Source: an uncultured Synechococcus sp. | Lineage (GTDB): Bacteria > Cyanobacteriota > Cyanobacteriia > Phormidesmidales > Phormidesmidaceae | Length of the DNA: 64,000 nt | Assembly (NCBI GenBank): GCA_937911865.1 | Contig: CALDSK010000174.1 | Location: forward strand, 1-64,000 | Reading direction: 5' to 3' | Part shown: in pieces, positions 33,177 through 42,960 of the stretch | Layout of the letters: every line of letters starts with the position of its first letter | Numbering within the stretch: position 1 is the stretch's first letter | Notes under the pieces: generated by a model | Seen by the model: the letters and a program-made list of their open reading frames with translations, nothing else | The model's database searches: none | What the model was told of the DNA's origin: nothing | Position numbers and translations under genes: made by a program

Positions 33177-33204
33177 ATCTGGATGATTTTGTCCAGATTT
33201 TTTT
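33177..33204 (+). terminator. Factor-independent terminator in the gyrA upstream region
   Basis: ATCTGGA-N8-TCCAGAT followed by TTTTTT. No plus-strand ORF ends before it, so it either ends a short RNA started near 33125-33140 (TAGAAT at 33125-33130, TATTAT at 33131-33136 as -10 candidates) or attenuates gyrA transcription from a distal start. The whole spacer 33053-33411 has no other gene. Confidence 0.7.
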
Positions 33205-33411
33205 AGGTTGTTTGTCACAGCCATTAAGGCTGTTTTATACACCCTGTTCAGGTTGTTTTGTACGCCTGTATACCAGCGGGTATGGTTAAGACTCATTAAG
33301 CTTACGTTTGGTCAAAAAAAGGTACAACCATAGCCCTCCCGCAAAAGGCGGCTAAAGAAACGCGGGCCTTTGAACAATAGTTTGTATCCATAATTTCCTG
33401 GAGTATTCCAT

Positions 33412-36105
33412 ATGAGCAGTCCTCAAGAGCGGATCGTTCCTACAGATTTGCGCAATGAGATGTCTCGGTCTTACCTCGAATATGCCATGAGCGTAATCGT
33501 AGGCCGAGCCCTCCCAGATGCTAGGGACGGTCTCAAGCCTGTTCATCGGCGTATTTTGTATGCCATGCACGAGCTAGGACTCACCGCCGACAGACCGTTT
33601 CGTAAGTGCGCCCGCGTGGTGGGTGAAGTCCTCGGTAAGTACCACCCTCACGGCGATACGGCAGTATACGATGCACTGGTTCGGATGGCTCAAGATTTCT
33701 CCATGCGCCACCCGCTGATCAACGGTCACGGCAACTTTGGCTCTATCGATAACGATCCGCCCGCTGCCATGCGTTATACCGAGTCTCGGCTGCAGGCGCT
33801 TACCGGCGCATCCCTGCTGCAAGATATCGAATCGGAAACCGTTGATTTTGCCGATAACTTTGACGGATCGCAGCAAGAACCTATCGTGCTGCCAGCGCGA
33901 ATTCCTCAGCTGCTGATCAATGGCTCCTCTGGTATCGCGGTTGGCATGGCGACTAACATTCCGCCCCACAACTTGGGCGAAGTGATCGATGGCACGATTG
34001 CGCTGATCGACAATCCAGAGCTAACCAGCATGGATCTGATGCAGTACATTCCGGGTCCAGACTTCCCGACGGGTGCGCAGATTATTGGCAGTCGGGGCAT
34101 TCGCGAGGCCTACGAAACAGGGCGCGGCTCGGTGACTATGCGCGGCGTGGCTACGATTGAAACCCAGGAAAATCGAGGCCGCCCTGATCGTGAAACCATC
34201 ATCATTACTGAGCTGCCCTATCAAACTAACAAGGCGGCGCTGATCGAAAAAATCGCCGATATGGTGAACGAGCGGCGGTTAGAAGGCATTTCCGATCTGC
34301 GCGATGAGAGCGACAGAGATGGCATGCGAATTGTGATTGAGCTAAAGCGCGATGCCTATCCGCGGGTAGTGCTCAATAACTTGTACAAGCAGACACCGCT
34401 GCAAAACAACTTTGGTGTCAACATGCTGGGGCTAGTGAACGGTGAGCCTCAGCTGCTGACCCTACGCGACTTTTTGCAGGTCTTTATCGACTTTCGCGTT
34501 GAGACGATTACCCGGCGCACCCGGTACGAGCTGCGCAAAGCACAAGAGCGCGACCATCTGCTACAGGGCTATCTGATTGCGCTCGATAACTTAGATGCGG
34601 TGATCTCGCTGATTCGGGGTTCGGCGGATGCGGCGAGTGCGAAAGAAGAGCTGGTAGAGTCCTATGGCCTTTCGACGACCCAGGCAGATGCGATCTTGCA
34701 GATGCAGCTGCGCCGCCTGACCGCGTTAGAAGCGGAAAAAATTGAGCAAGAGCATCAGGCACTGACTGAGAAGATTGCCGATCTTGAAGATATCTTGGCC
34801 AAGCGTGAGCGCATTATGGCCATCATTCGAGAAGAGGTGACTCAGCTTCGTGATACCTACGCTAACGAGCGCCGAACAATTATCAAAGGCGATGAAAATG
34901 ACCTGTCTGACATCTCACTGATCGCTAACGAGCAGGTGGCCATCTTGGTGACTGAGCAGGGCTATATCAAGCGGATGCTGGTTGATACCTTCGAAGCTCA
35001 GAATCGGGCGACTCGGGGCAAGTCAGGAACCAAAATGAAAGATGATGATGGCATTGAGCACTTCATTACCTGCTGCACTCACGATCATGTGCTCTTCTTT
35101 ACTGACAAAGGCGTTGCTTACTCGCTGCGCGCCTATCAAATTCCTGAGAGTTCACGTACGGCCAAAGGCTATCCGCTAGTGCAGATGCTGCCGATTCCCA
35201 GAGAAGAAAAGGTTACGTCTGTGGTCGGTGTCAGTGAATTTAGTGAGGATGATTACCTGGTCATGCTCACCCAGGGCGGCTATGTGAAAAAGACAGCGCT
35301 TTCTGCCTTTAGTCGGATTCGGACGAACGGTTTGATAGCGATTTCTTTAGCAGAGGGTGATGAGCTGCGGTGGGTGCGAATGGCCCGCGAAGAAGACAGC
35401 ATTTTGATCGGCTCCCAGCGCGGTATGACCATTCACTTCAAGACCGATCATAATCAGCTACGTCCGCTCGGTCGTCCGACCAAAGGGGTGCGAGCAATGT
35501 CTTTGCGCGATGGCGATAAGCTAATTAGTATGGACATTTTGCCCTCTCAGGTTGTGGAGGCGGTAGAAGGATCTGCGGATGCGGGTGATGACGAAGTCGT
35601 CGATGCCGATCAGGGGCCTTGGGTGTTAATAGTGTCTTCTGGGGGGCTAGGCAAACGCGTGCCTGTGAAGAACTTCCGGTTACAGAACCGGGCTGGAATG
35701 GGGCTCGTTGCCATGAAGTTTCGCAAGAAGCAAGATGAGCTGGTAGCCTTGCGGATTGCTGGGCCTGAGGATGAGCTGATGATTGTTAGCAATCGTGGGA
35801 TCATTATGCGTCAGGCTGTAGATGCTATTTCGGTGCAGTCTCGGATGGCGACTGGGGTACAGCTACAGCGGTTGGATGACGATGATGCGATCGCCGCTGT
35901 TGCGCTTGTTCCGCATTTAGACGACGCTGAAAATGACATGCCCTCTGAAGACGTGGCCGAAGCCGTTGCTGAGGTAGTGGCTGAAGCTCAAGTTGTCTCT
36001 GACTTAGAAGAAGGCTCAGAGGCGCTAGCGATAGACAGCTCAGAAGAAAGCTTAGCGGATACTTTGGCGGATTCTGATGAATCGGAGCCTGCTAGCGAAA
36101 GTTGA
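33412..36105 (+). CDS. gyrA: DNA gyrase subunit A
   Basis: 897 residues. The catalytic Tyr122 sits in [10 protein letters not shown], and the winged-helix block ([20 protein letters not shown]), coiled-coil tower and C-terminal beta-pinwheel are all recognisable. The GyrA-box region reads [10 protein letters not shown], close to the cyanobacterial version I know rather than the canonical QRRGGKG. The enzyme supercoils DNA with GyrB in an ATP-dependent way. The last ~60 residues form an acidic Glu/Asp/Ser/Ala tail, and a short acidic insert ([20 protein letters not shown]) interrupts the pinwheel. gyrB is not in the window. A possible upstream attenuator lies at 33177-33204. Confidence 0.96.
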   Translation: MSSPQERIVPTDLRNEMSRSYLEYAMSVIVGRALPDARDGLKPVHRRILYAMHELGLTADRPFRKCARVVGEVLGKYHPHGDTAVYDALVRMAQDFSMRHPLINGHGNFGSIDNDPPAAMRYTESRLQALTGASLLQDIESETVDFADNFDGSQQEPIVLPARIPQLLINGSSGIAVGMATNIPPHNLGEVIDGTIALIDNPELTSMDLMQYIPGPDFPTGAQIIGSRGIREAYETGRGSVTMRGVATIETQENRGRPDRETIIITELPYQTNKAALIEKIADMVNERRLEGISDLRDESDRDGMRIVIELKRDAYPRVVLNNLYKQTPLQNNFGVNMLGLVNGEPQLLTLRDFLQVFIDFRVETITRRTRYELRKAQERDHLLQGYLIALDNLDAVISLIRGSADAASAKEELVESYGLSTTQADAILQMQLRRLTALEAEKIEQEHQALTEKIADLEDILAKRERIMAIIREEVTQLRDTYANERRTIIKGDENDLSDISLIANEQVAILVTEQGYIKRMLVDTFEAQNRATRGKSGTKMKDDDGIEHFITCCTHDHVLFFTDKGVAYSLRAYQIPESSRTAKGYPLVQMLPIPREEKVTSVVGVSEFSEDDYLVMLTQGGYVKKTALSAFSRIRTNGLIAISLAEGDELRWVRMAREEDSILIGSQRGMTIHFKTDHNQLRPLGRPTKGVRAMSLRDGDKLISMDILPSQVVEAVEGSADAGDDEVVDADQGPWVLIVSSGGLGKRVPVKNFRLQNRAGMGLVAMKFRKKQDELVALRIAGPEDELMIVSNRGIIMRQAVDAISVQSRMATGVQLQRLDDDDAIAAVALVPHLDDAENDMPSEDVAEAVAEVVAEAQVVSDLEEGSEALAIDSSEESLADTLADSDESEPASES

Positions 36106-36146
36106 TCCGCTCCTTGCAACTGCTTGCTTGTTATGAGGAGTATGGC

Positions 36147-36184
36147 CAGCCTAAAAATATTTCTAATGGAATATTTTTAGGCTG
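36147..36184 (+). terminator. Long perfect hairpin after gyrA
   Basis: CAGCCTAAAAATATT pairs perfectly with AATATTTTTAGGCTG over 15 bp around an 8-base loop, 42 bases past the gyrA stop. The 3' arm itself supplies the T-run. A 14-bp duplication GGCATGAATTTGG(T/C) follows near 36264-36292. Confidence 0.75.
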
Positions 36185-36370
36185 CTCACTTAAGTTGCTA
36201 GTAGTGAACTGAAATGCAAAGCGCTGTGAACGATGCGTAAGTGACTGTTCGCAGCGCTCTTTTGGCATGAATTTGGTGGCATGAATTTGGCCTTGCAAGG
36301 TGGATTTTGATAGCTGTCCGGATGCTTGCGATCGCCTTGCATTCAGCTGAAGAATGACCTGAAACAGACA

Positions 36371-36392
36371 ACATCTATCGCAAGATAGATGT
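36371..36392. other. Perfect 9-bp hairpin with GCAA tetraloop upstream of the channel gene
   Basis: ACATCTATC-GCAA-GATAGATGT, a stable GNRA-capped stem, followed by ACCAAAACATTTTTGT. A TTGACG (36416-36421) follows; no good -10 is found at 17 bases. The hairpin could lie in a leader or end an RNA from upstream. The spacer 36185-36542 has no gene. Confidence 0.5.
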
Positions 36393-36542
36393 ACCAAAAC
36401 ATTTTTGTAAAAAAATTGACGCAATCTTTATCTTTTTTTTCTGTAAACAACGTTTAAGCGGTACTCTTAGTCTCAAATATCAGCAAAACTTGCTGATTGC
36501 TGATGCTGGCTACGCTTTAGACCTCTCACACAGAAATTAAAT

Positions 36543-38246
36543 ATGATTCCTCTGATACCCCCTATAGGGAAGGGTATGCACCTAGCCTGGAGCGGTTTAA
36601 CTCCAACCCTTGCGCAGGCCGCTGCCGAAGAAAGAAACTTTCTACAAGTTATTCAAGACAGTTTGACGTCTGGATTAGGCGATGGCTTCGGTGAGTTTGT
36701 GCCGAAATTAATTGCTGCTGTCGGTATTTTTATCGTCGGCGGGCTAGTTGCCTATATCGCTGCAAGCGTTGTTCGTGGGCTGCTAAGAAAAACCAAAATC
36801 GATGACCGAATTGCTTCTTCTGTAACCGGTCGCCCTCCCGAAGATGTCCCTGCCGCTAAGTGGGTTGGTAGCGCAGTCTTTTGGACGATCATGCTGCTGG
36901 TAACGATTGCGATTCTAGAGACGCTTGAACTTACTGTTGTCTCTGAACCGCTGAATAACCTGCTCAATACAGTGTTTGAATACCTGCCTAGACTCTTTAG
37001 TGCCGGTATCTTGATCGCTGTCGCCTGGGCGATCGCAACGGTTGTAAAAACGTTGGTCAGCAGAGGCCTCGAAACGTTCAACCTAGACGACCGCCTCGCC
37101 GAAAATACGGGCGTTGATCCCAGAGAAAACTCTGTTCAAATCCACGAAACACTCGGTAACGCACTCTACTGGTTCGTTTTCTTACTGTTTTTACCCCCTA
37201 TTCTTAATGCGCTTGAGCTGAATGGTCTACTGGCGCCTGTTCAAAATCTGATTGATCAGTTCCTCGCCGCGATTCCTAAGGTGATCCTAGCTGGCATTAT
37301 CTTGGGCGCTGGCTGGCTAGTTGCCAAAATTGTGCGCGGTATTGTGACTAATCTTTTGGCCGCGACAGGCGTTGATAATCTTGGCTCCCAGATGGGCCTT
37401 TCTAGCAATCCCAACACGCCCGGTCTTTCTCTATCTGGGCTAGCTGGCACGATTGTTTACGTTCTGGTGCTGATTCCAGCGGCGATCGCAGCGCTGAACG
37501 AGTTGGATATTGACGCGATCTCTGAGCCTGCGACGAGCATGCTCAACCAGATCCTCGACTTTATTCCTCTACTCTTGGCCGCAGGGGTTGTTCTCACCGT
37601 CTTCTACTTTATCGGTAAATTCCTGGGCGAGCTTGTCACTAGCCTGCTTTCTAGCGCCGGCTTTGACGGCATTTTGGATGCGCTTGGCCTACCCGAAATT
37701 TCAGGATCTTCTTCCCCGACCGCTTCGACAACTCCCGTTTCTGCTTACGATCCGAGCGTTGGCACAGACCCCATGGCGACCACGCTGCAAACCCCTGAAT
37801 CCAACAGCAAAACGCCATCTGAAATCATTGGTTTGATTGTGCTGGTGGGTGTGGTTCTCTTCGGCGCAGTTACGGCGACCGAAATTCTTCAGCTCGATCA
37901 GCTCACTCTGATTGTCCGCGCCATCATGGAAATCGCGGCTCAGGTCCTAATCGGTGTGTTGATCTTTGGTATCGGTGTCTATATCGCTAATCTGGCGTTC
38001 CGCTTAATTAACACCAGCAGCAGTAGCTCTTCTAATATGCTGGCGCAGGCGGCTCGCATTTCTATCTTGGCTTTTGTCGGTGCGATGGCACTGGGCCAAA
38101 TGGGCGTTGCCCCGAATATTGTGAACCTAGCCTTCGGTCTTTTACTCGGTGCGATCGCCATCGCAATTGCGATCGCCTTTGGTCTAGGTGGCCGAGATGT
38201 CGCGGGTAAGCAGCTAGAAGAATGGCGAAATGAGCTAAAGAAATGA
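36543..38246 (+). CDS. Multi-helix mechanosensitive-channel-like protein (conserved TM-helix repeats)
   Basis: 567 residues, very hydrophobic, with about nine to ten membrane helices arranged as repeated units of the PF05552 type, each with a helix plus a KxxxRGLLxxxxxDDR-like loop (for example RGLLRKTKIDDRIAS, RGLETFNLDDRLAENTG, RGIVTNLLAATGVDN). The C-terminal part (AFGLGGRDVAGKQLEEWRNE) matches the end of CmpX-type proteins. These are related to the transmembrane part of MscS channels but lack its large cytoplasmic vestibule. Probably a cytoplasmic-membrane osmotic or stress channel (family inference). The 3' end is duplicated by 13 bp across the stop, and a strong terminator follows at 38352. 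Confidence 0.85.
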   Translation: MIPLIPPIGKGMHLAWSGLTPTLAQAAAEERNFLQVIQDSLTSGLGDGFGEFVPKLIAAVGIFIVGGLVAYIAASVVRGLLRKTKIDDRIASSVTGRPPEDVPAAKWVGSAVFWTIMLLVTIAILETLELTVVSEPLNNLLNTVFEYLPRLFSAGILIAVAWAIATVVKTLVSRGLETFNLDDRLAENTGVDPRENSVQIHETLGNALYWFVFLLFLPPILNALELNGLLAPVQNLIDQFLAAIPKVILAGIILGAGWLVAKIVRGIVTNLLAATGVDNLGSQMGLSSNPNTPGLSLSGLAGTIVYVLVLIPAAIAALNELDIDAISEPATSMLNQILDFIPLLLAAGVVLTVFYFIGKFLGELVTSLLSSAGFDGILDALGLPEISGSSSPTASTTPVSAYDPSVGTDPMATTLQTPESNSKTPSEIIGLIVLVGVVLFGAVTATEILQLDQLTLIVRAIMEIAAQVLIGVLIFGIGVYIANLAFRLINTSSSSSSNMLAQAARISILAFVGAMALGQMGVAPNIVNLAFGLLLGAIAIAIAIAFGLGGRDVAGKQLEEWRNELKK

Positions 38247-38260
38247 GCTAAAGAAATAAG
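38228..38260. repeat. Exact 13-bp tandem duplication across the channel-gene stop
   Basis: AAATGAGCTAAAG occurs at 38228-38240 and 38241-38253, followed by a partial copy AAATAAG. The stop TGA (38244-38246) is in the second copy. Confidence 0.85.
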
Positions 38261-38351
38261 ACCCATTTCCTTACATAGCATCTGTTGAGTTGCTTAGGAT
38301 ACTATCGTTGGCTAAAACCGTTATTTAGCAACGAGCAACTCAACAAAACAG

Positions 38352-38390
38352 AGCCCGCCACCGGAACCTTTCGACGGCGGGCTTTGCTTT
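38352..38390 (+). terminator. Terminator after the channel gene
   Basis: AGCCCGCC (38352-38359) pairs with GGCGGGCT (38376-38383) and is followed by TTGCTTTGTT. It lies about 100 bases past the stop codon. Confidence 0.8.
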
Positions 38391-38530
38391 GTTGCTTTTG
38401 TTTGTATGCAGTACTACGCCCATAGGGGCCGTATTCCAGATATGCCGAAGGGATCAAGCATTTCCTGAAGCGCTCCTATATAATCAGCACTGAAGGAAAA
38501 AGTACGTAAAGAGAAGTACAAAAGGGCTGA

Positions 38531-38737
38531 ATGAACAGTGAAGATCTCGCCAAATATATAGAAGCAACAGATGGTATCAGTAAGCCCTGGCTGCTCATTC
38601 AGCTTAGACTGGCCAAGCTAAAAGAGCGCCGACAAGAGATGACCACCGAAGCGTTTAACAGTCAGCTTGCTGAGCTGCATACCGAGCTGATGAAGCTGGG
38701 TGAATGGTGGGTTGGTCAGGAAAAAGATGTTTTTTAA
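38531..38737 (+). CDS. Small hypothetical protein upstream of ppk
   Basis: 68 residues, helical and soluble, starting MNSEDLAKYIEATDGISKPW and ending in GEWWVGQEKDVF. I do not recognise a family. The ppk gene follows after 132 bases on the same strand, separated by a block of short repeats (38793-38853), so co-transcription is possible. Composition is ordinary for the window, and the ORF starts a few bases after a GGGCTGA-type purine stretch. Confidence 0.6.
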   Translation: MNSEDLAKYIEATDGISKPWLLIQLRLAKLKERRQEMTTEAFNSQLAELHTELMKLGEWWVGQEKDVF

Positions 38738-38792
38738 CGTCTCCGCGCGTTCAGTCACAAATTTTGGACCTAAATGTTTAGAACCGACCGTT

Positions 38793-38853
38793 TAACTTTT
38801 AGCTGACTAACCTTTAGCTAACTAACTTTTAGCCAATCAACTTTCTAGCTAAC
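38793..38853. repeat. Four imperfect 15-16-bp tandem copies upstream of ppk
   Basis: Units TAACTTTTAGCTGAC (38793), TAACCTTTAGCTAAC (38808), TAACTTTTAGCCAAT (38823) and CAACTTTCTAGCTAAC (38838) fill the leader just before the ppk start at 38870. Confidence 0.8.
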
Positions 38854-38869
38854 ATTAGAAAACAGAGTC

Positions 38870-41125
38870 ATGAGTGCAACCCCTTCCGGGCATAAAGTTT
38901 CTACCGATAAGGCTTCTAAGGATTCCCCAAGAAAAGGGAAGGCAAGATCTTCTAAAGCAGGATCCACCAAAACGACTCTTCATCACGATGATGACATTCC
39001 CTACAAAATCGACTTAGAAGATGCCCAGTGGTATCTCAGCCGAGAGCTTAGCTGGCTGGAGTTTAACCGCCGTGTGCTGCACGAAGCGATGGATGAACGC
39101 ACGCCGCTATTAGAAAGGCTCAAATTTCTTGCCATTTTCAGCTCCAACCTGGACGAATACTTCATGGTGCGTGTGGCAGTTACCAAGCAGCAAATAGACG
39201 CAGGGGTTAACAAACGAACCCCCGATGGGCGTACGCCCATCGAGCACTTAAGCGATATCAGCGCTCGGTTGCGTCCTATGTTTGTAAAAATTCACAGCTA
39301 TTTTCAACATGAGCTGCGCCCACAGCTGGCTGATGATGGCATTCATTTACTCAACTACGCAGATCTTTCAACGACGCAAACTGACTACCTCGACCGATAT
39401 TTCAATGAGCAGGTTTTTCCTGTCCTCACGCCTCTTGCTGTTGATTCTGGCCACCCCTTTCCCTATATCTCCAACCTCAGCCTAAATCTAGCGGTTGAGA
39501 TCCAGGACGATGAAGAATCGCACTTTGCACGTGTGAAAGTTCCTAAGGTTCTGCCTCGTTTTGTCAAGCTGCCAACCCAGCTGCAAAGAGACATCAAGCT
39601 GGTAGACAACTCGTCCAATCAAGAGATGCCGCCCTGTCACTGGGTAGGCGTTCCGATGGAGCAGGTAATTTCTCACAACATCGCTGCGCTGTTTCCAGGG
39701 ATGAGTGTTAAAGACTGTTTCACGTTTCGGATTACGCGAAACGCGGATCTTTCTGTTGAAGAAGACGAAGCCGATGATCTGATGCTGGCGATTGAGCAAG
39801 AATTGCGCAAGCGACGACTAGGTGGCTCTGTGGTGCGCATGGAGATTGAGTCTGGTATGAACGAGACTATGCGCACGACGCTTATGAGTGAGCTGCGGCT
39901 GAATGAAGAAGACGTTTACGATGTAGATGGCTTCGTTGGACTAGCCGACCTTATGAGCTTTATGTCTTTGCCGCTGAGCGATCTCAAAGATCCTAGCTGG
40001 AAGCCGGTGGTCCCCAACGTTTGGAAAGCGGCTAGCTCTGGCGAAGGCGAAGACGTTTTTTCAATTATCCGACGACGCGATCGCCTAGTCCATCATCCCT
40101 ATCAGGCTTTCTCAGGCACCGTTCAATCCTTCATTACGCAAGCTGCTCTAGATCCTGGTGTGTTGGCGATTAAAATGACGCTATACCGCACTTCCGGTGA
40201 TTCTCCAATCGTCAATGCCCTCATCAAAGCGGCAGAAAACGGCAAGCAGGTCGTCGCCCTGGTCGAACTCAAAGCGCGTTTCGACGAAGAAAACAACATT
40301 AACTGGGCCAGAACATTAGAGCGCTCAGGCGTTCACGTCGTTTATGGGCTAATGGGCCTAAAAACACATACCAAAGTAGCCTTGGTCGTTCGCCGTGAAA
40401 CAAATACTATTCGTCGCTATGTGCACATCGGTACCGGTAACTACAATCCAAAAACAGCCCGTCTATACACGGACCTGGGTTTGCTCAGCTGTCGAGAAGA
40501 GCTAGGGACCGATCTGACGGATCTATTCAATTACCTTACCGGCTATTCTCGGCAGCACTCTTACAAAAAGTTGCTCATTGCGCCGGTTAGCCTACGCGAT
40601 GAAATTACTCAATTTATCCGCCACGAAGTGAAGGCTGCACGCCATGGCAGGACGGGGCGTATTATTGCCAAAATGAATTCGCTGGTCGATCCTAAGATTA
40701 TTTCCGAACTCTATAAGGCTTCACAGGCGGGTGTGGAAATAGACCTGATCATCCGTGGTATTTGCTGTTTGCGCCCTGGGGTCAGCGGAATCAGCGAAAA
40801 TATTCGGGTAATCAGTGTAATTGGGCGCTTCTTAGAACACTCTCGAATCTTCCATTTTCACAATGATGGCGATGAGCGCTTCTACATCGGCTCTGCCGAT
40901 TGGATGCCCCGCAACTTAGATCGCCGAGTTGAAGCGCTGGTGCCAATTGAAGATGCTTCTTTGCGTTCTGAGCTAGTCGATCTTTTAGAACTCTGCTTAA
41001 CTGACAACCGTCAGGCCTGGGAAATGCAGTCTGATGGATCTTACGTTCAGCGTCGCCCTAAAAAAGGGGAACCAGAAAGAAGCACCCACAACATTCTGAT
41101 GAAAAAGGTCCGAAAGTCAGGTTGA
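38870..41125 (+). CDS. ppk: Polyphosphate kinase 1
   Basis: 751 residues. Ppk1 blocks are present: LSWLEFNRRVLHEA (N domain), SSNLDEYFMVRV, and the catalytic core RRYVHIGTGNYNPKTARLYT, where His519 corresponds to the phosphorylated His of E. coli Ppk. A second conserved segment is FLEHSRIFHFHNDGD. The enzyme makes long-chain inorganic polyphosphate from ATP at or near the membrane. The first ~45 residues are a Ser/Lys-rich disordered extension. No exopolyphosphatase gene is adjacent. Confidence 0.96.
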   Translation: MSATPSGHKVSTDKASKDSPRKGKARSSKAGSTKTTLHHDDDIPYKIDLEDAQWYLSRELSWLEFNRRVLHEAMDERTPLLERLKFLAIFSSNLDEYFMVRVAVTKQQIDAGVNKRTPDGRTPIEHLSDISARLRPMFVKIHSYFQHELRPQLADDGIHLLNYADLSTTQTDYLDRYFNEQVFPVLTPLAVDSGHPFPYISNLSLNLAVEIQDDEESHFARVKVPKVLPRFVKLPTQLQRDIKLVDNSSNQEMPPCHWVGVPMEQVISHNIAALFPGMSVKDCFTFRITRNADLSVEEDEADDLMLAIEQELRKRRLGGSVVRMEIESGMNETMRTTLMSELRLNEEDVYDVDGFVGLADLMSFMSLPLSDLKDPSWKPVVPNVWKAASSGEGEDVFSIIRRRDRLVHHPYQAFSGTVQSFITQAALDPGVLAIKMTLYRTSGDSPIVNALIKAAENGKQVVALVELKARFDEENNINWARTLERSGVHVVYGLMGLKTHTKVALVVRRETNTIRRYVHIGTGNYNPKTARLYTDLGLLSCREELGTDLTDLFNYLTGYSRQHSYKKLLIAPVSLRDEITQFIRHEVKAARHGRTGRIIAKMNSLVDPKIISELYKASQAGVEIDLIIRGICCLRPGVSGISENIRVISVIGRFLEHSRIFHFHNDGDERFYIGSADWMPRNLDRRVEALVPIEDASLRSELVDLLELCLTDNRQAWEMQSDGSYVQRRPKKGEPERSTHNILMKKVRKSG

Positions 41126-41147
41126 GGTCTTCTCTGAGACGTTTCAC

Positions 41148-41177
41148 CTTCTAGCTGTAATACTTCTAGCTGTAACA
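41148..41177. repeat. 15-bp tandem duplication after ppk
   Basis: CTTCTAGCTGTAATA at 41148 is followed by CTTCTAGCTGTAACA at 41163, 23 bases after the ppk stop. Confidence 0.75.
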
Positions 41178-41257
41178 GTTGAGCAACGTTGATTGAGTAA
41201 CTTTGGTATCCCCGTGCCGCAAAATTCGCTTGCAGAACGGGTTTGTGCAAACTCTAG

Positions 41258-41285
41258 TCAAACTTCTCTATTCAAATTTCTCTAG
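41258..41285. repeat. 14-bp tandem duplication across the ndhO stop
   Basis: TCAAACTTCTCTAT (41258-41271) and TCAAATTTCTCTAG (41272-41285) match at 12 of 14 bases. The ndhO stop codon (41268-41270, minus strand) lies in the first unit. Confidence 0.65.
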
Positions 41286-41483
41286 CTGTTCTAGCTTGAG
41301 CCAAACGTTAGGAGTAGGCACTCGACCAAACTTAACTAGCCCGTAGTCGTCGCGCACTTCTAATATTTCGCCCTTTGTTTCAAATACATAGCTTGAAAGT
41401 CGGGTATCGCTCGCCTTTGCCTCTACGCTGTTTTCAAACTTGTCTCGAACCAGACGAACAAAATCTCCTTTCTTTACGGGCAT
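41268..41483 (-). CDS. ndhO: NAD(P)H-quinone oxidoreductase (NDH-1) subunit O
   Basis: 71 residues, the usual NdhO length. The sequence [20 protein letters not shown], then [20 protein letters not shown] and [14 protein letters not shown] is diagnostic. NdhO is a peripheral subunit of the cyanobacterial and chloroplast NDH-1 complex, near the ferredoxin-binding side, and is absent from non-photosynthetic complex I. It is monocistronic, convergent with ppk. Its stop codon lies in a short tandem duplication. Confidence 0.95.
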   Translation of the reverse strand: MPVKKGDFVRLVRDKFENSVEAKASDTRLSSYVFETKGEILEVRDDYGLVKFGRVPTPNVWLKLEQLEKFE

Positions 41484-41625
41484 AGCTTTCTCTCAAAAAA
41501 TTAATAGTGAACAGCGCAATCGCACGAAGCAGGTGTTGTCCAAGAACTATTGTATCGTTCTATTCGCTTTGAACAAGCTCGTTTGAACGCCAGCTCTGTG
41601 AAGCCGTCGGTCCTTAGCCTGCTGC

Positions 41626-42480
41626 TTATGCCTTCTGACATTTTGCGCAGTAGTGGGCCGATCGACCCGCTAGCTTAGTTCTGGTGATGTCGTTGCCACA
41701 GGTTCTGCAGGGTTCACCTTCACGGTCATAAACCCAAGCAACACCGCCGTAGTTGCCGTTGGTGCCATGGACATCGCGGAAGTCGCTGAAGGTAGTGCCG
41801 CCCGACTCTATGCTGGTTTTCAACACGTCTATGATGGCAGCATGAAGTCGGGAGATTCTTTTTTTCGTGAGGCGATCGCACCTCACCGTCGGCCGAATTC
41901 CGCTCAAAAATAGCGCTTCATCCGCGTAGATGTTGCCAATTCCCGCTACCAGCTTTTGATCAAGCAGTGCATTCTTAATAGGCTTTTTTCTGCCCTTTAA
42001 AGCTTCAATCAAATACTTGGCTGAAAACTCCTCGGAAAAAGGCTCTGGTCCTAGCCTTTGTAACCCGGTCATGACCGATTCTATCGCCACATCCGGCGGG
42101 ACCCACCACAGTCGCCCAAACGTCCTTTGATCGACATAGCGCAACTCCTTATCGTCATCAAAAAACAGTCGCACACGACAGTGTGTTTGCACGGGCTCCC
42201 GCTGAGACACCCACAGCAGCTGGCCCGTCATTCGCAGATGCACGCCCATCCATCCTGCATCTGCCTGCGAGTCTGACGTTTCTAGCTTAGCCATCAGGTA
42301 CTTCCCGCGCCGATGCCAGTCGCCTAGCTGCAGACCAACAATCCCCCGCAAAAAATCATCAGCCAGCTCAGGGTAGGCAATGGTACGTGCTAGACGTATT
42401 TCGCCACCTTGAACTGGCTGATGCAGTGAAACTCGATTTAGGCCCCGGCGAACGGTCTCTACCTCAGGTAGCTCAGGCAC
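41626..42480 (-). CDS. mutM: Formamidopyrimidine-DNA glycosylase
   Basis: 284 residues. The catalytic N-terminus PELPEVETVRRGL (Pro2 nucleophile, Glu3) is intact, the RRGKYLMAKL Lys loop is present, and a helix-two-turn-helix and a C-terminal zinc finger (CRTCGNDITRTKLAGRSAHY, with a second CAKC pair) complete the fold. The enzyme excises 8-oxoguanine and formamidopyrimidines from oxidised DNA, a relevant task in oxygen-evolving cells. It lies downstream of psaE on the same strand with a 109-base gap. Confidence 0.95.
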   Translation of the reverse strand: MPELPEVETVRRGLNRVSLHQPVQGGEIRLARTIAYPELADDFLRGIVGLQLGDWHRRGKYLMAKLETSDSQADAGWMGVHLRMTGQLLWVSQREPVQTHCRVRLFFDDDKELRYVDQRTFGRLWWVPPDVAIESVMTGLQRLGPEPFSEEFSAKYLIEALKGRKKPIKNALLDQKLVAGIGNIYADEALFLSGIRPTVRCDRLTKKRISRLHAAIIDVLKTSIESGGTTFSDFRDVHGTNGNYGGVAWVYDREGEPCRTCGNDITRTKLAGRSAHYCAKCQKA

Positions 42481-42589
42481 AAAGAGTCCTCTCTAAGCAT
42501 CTTCTTTGAGCATCTTTGGTATAGTCATTCTCTGAATCTAGGCGTTTCTTGAGATTGCCCATGCCCAGCACCTAACCTCTGTCGCCTTG

Positions 42590-42799
42590 TTAGGCCTTCT
42601 TCTTCTTCGGTGCTTCTACTTCTACTAGCTCCGCTTCAGCAAAGTTGTTAGTGTTCACACCCGCATAGTTAACTTTGTTGAAACGAACGACAACAGGGTA
42701 TTTGATCCCACTTTGATCGACAGAAGCCACTGAGCCTACTTCTCTAAACCAGTAAGACTCTGGGCGAAGAATTCTAACCTTAGAACCACGCTGAACCAT
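42590..42799 (-). CDS. psaE: Photosystem I reaction centre subunit IV (PsaE)
   Basis: 69 residues. [40 protein letters not shown] and the [14 protein letters not shown] end are the conserved SH3-like PsaE fold. It sits on the stromal side of photosystem I and helps ferredoxin docking and cyclic electron flow. ATG 42799 gives the canonical MVQRGSKV start; six upstream codons are in frame but not family-like. GAGAGGG lies 11-17 bases upstream of the ATG. The tail is Lys-rich (APKKKKA). Confidence 0.96.
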   Translation of the reverse strand: MVQRGSKVRILRPESYWFREVGSVASVDQSGIKYPVVVRFNKVNYAGVNTNNFAEAELVEVEAPKKKKA

Positions 42800-42960
42800 G
42801 AATACTAACCCTCTCAAAAATTATAGATAAAGGTATTTAGCTATATAAAAGCTACTCGCTATCAAGGTTACTACTCTGCTGGGGTTAAATCTCTCTTTTT
42901 AAGTTTTGTTTCCTCATAAAGATAACTTTTGCAAAGTTCCCTGGTCGCAACAGCTCCAGA

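Noticed and set aside
36131..36424. 97-codon minus-strand ORF after gyrA
   Set aside because: It contains the gyrA terminator and the GNRA hairpin, with no coding signature.
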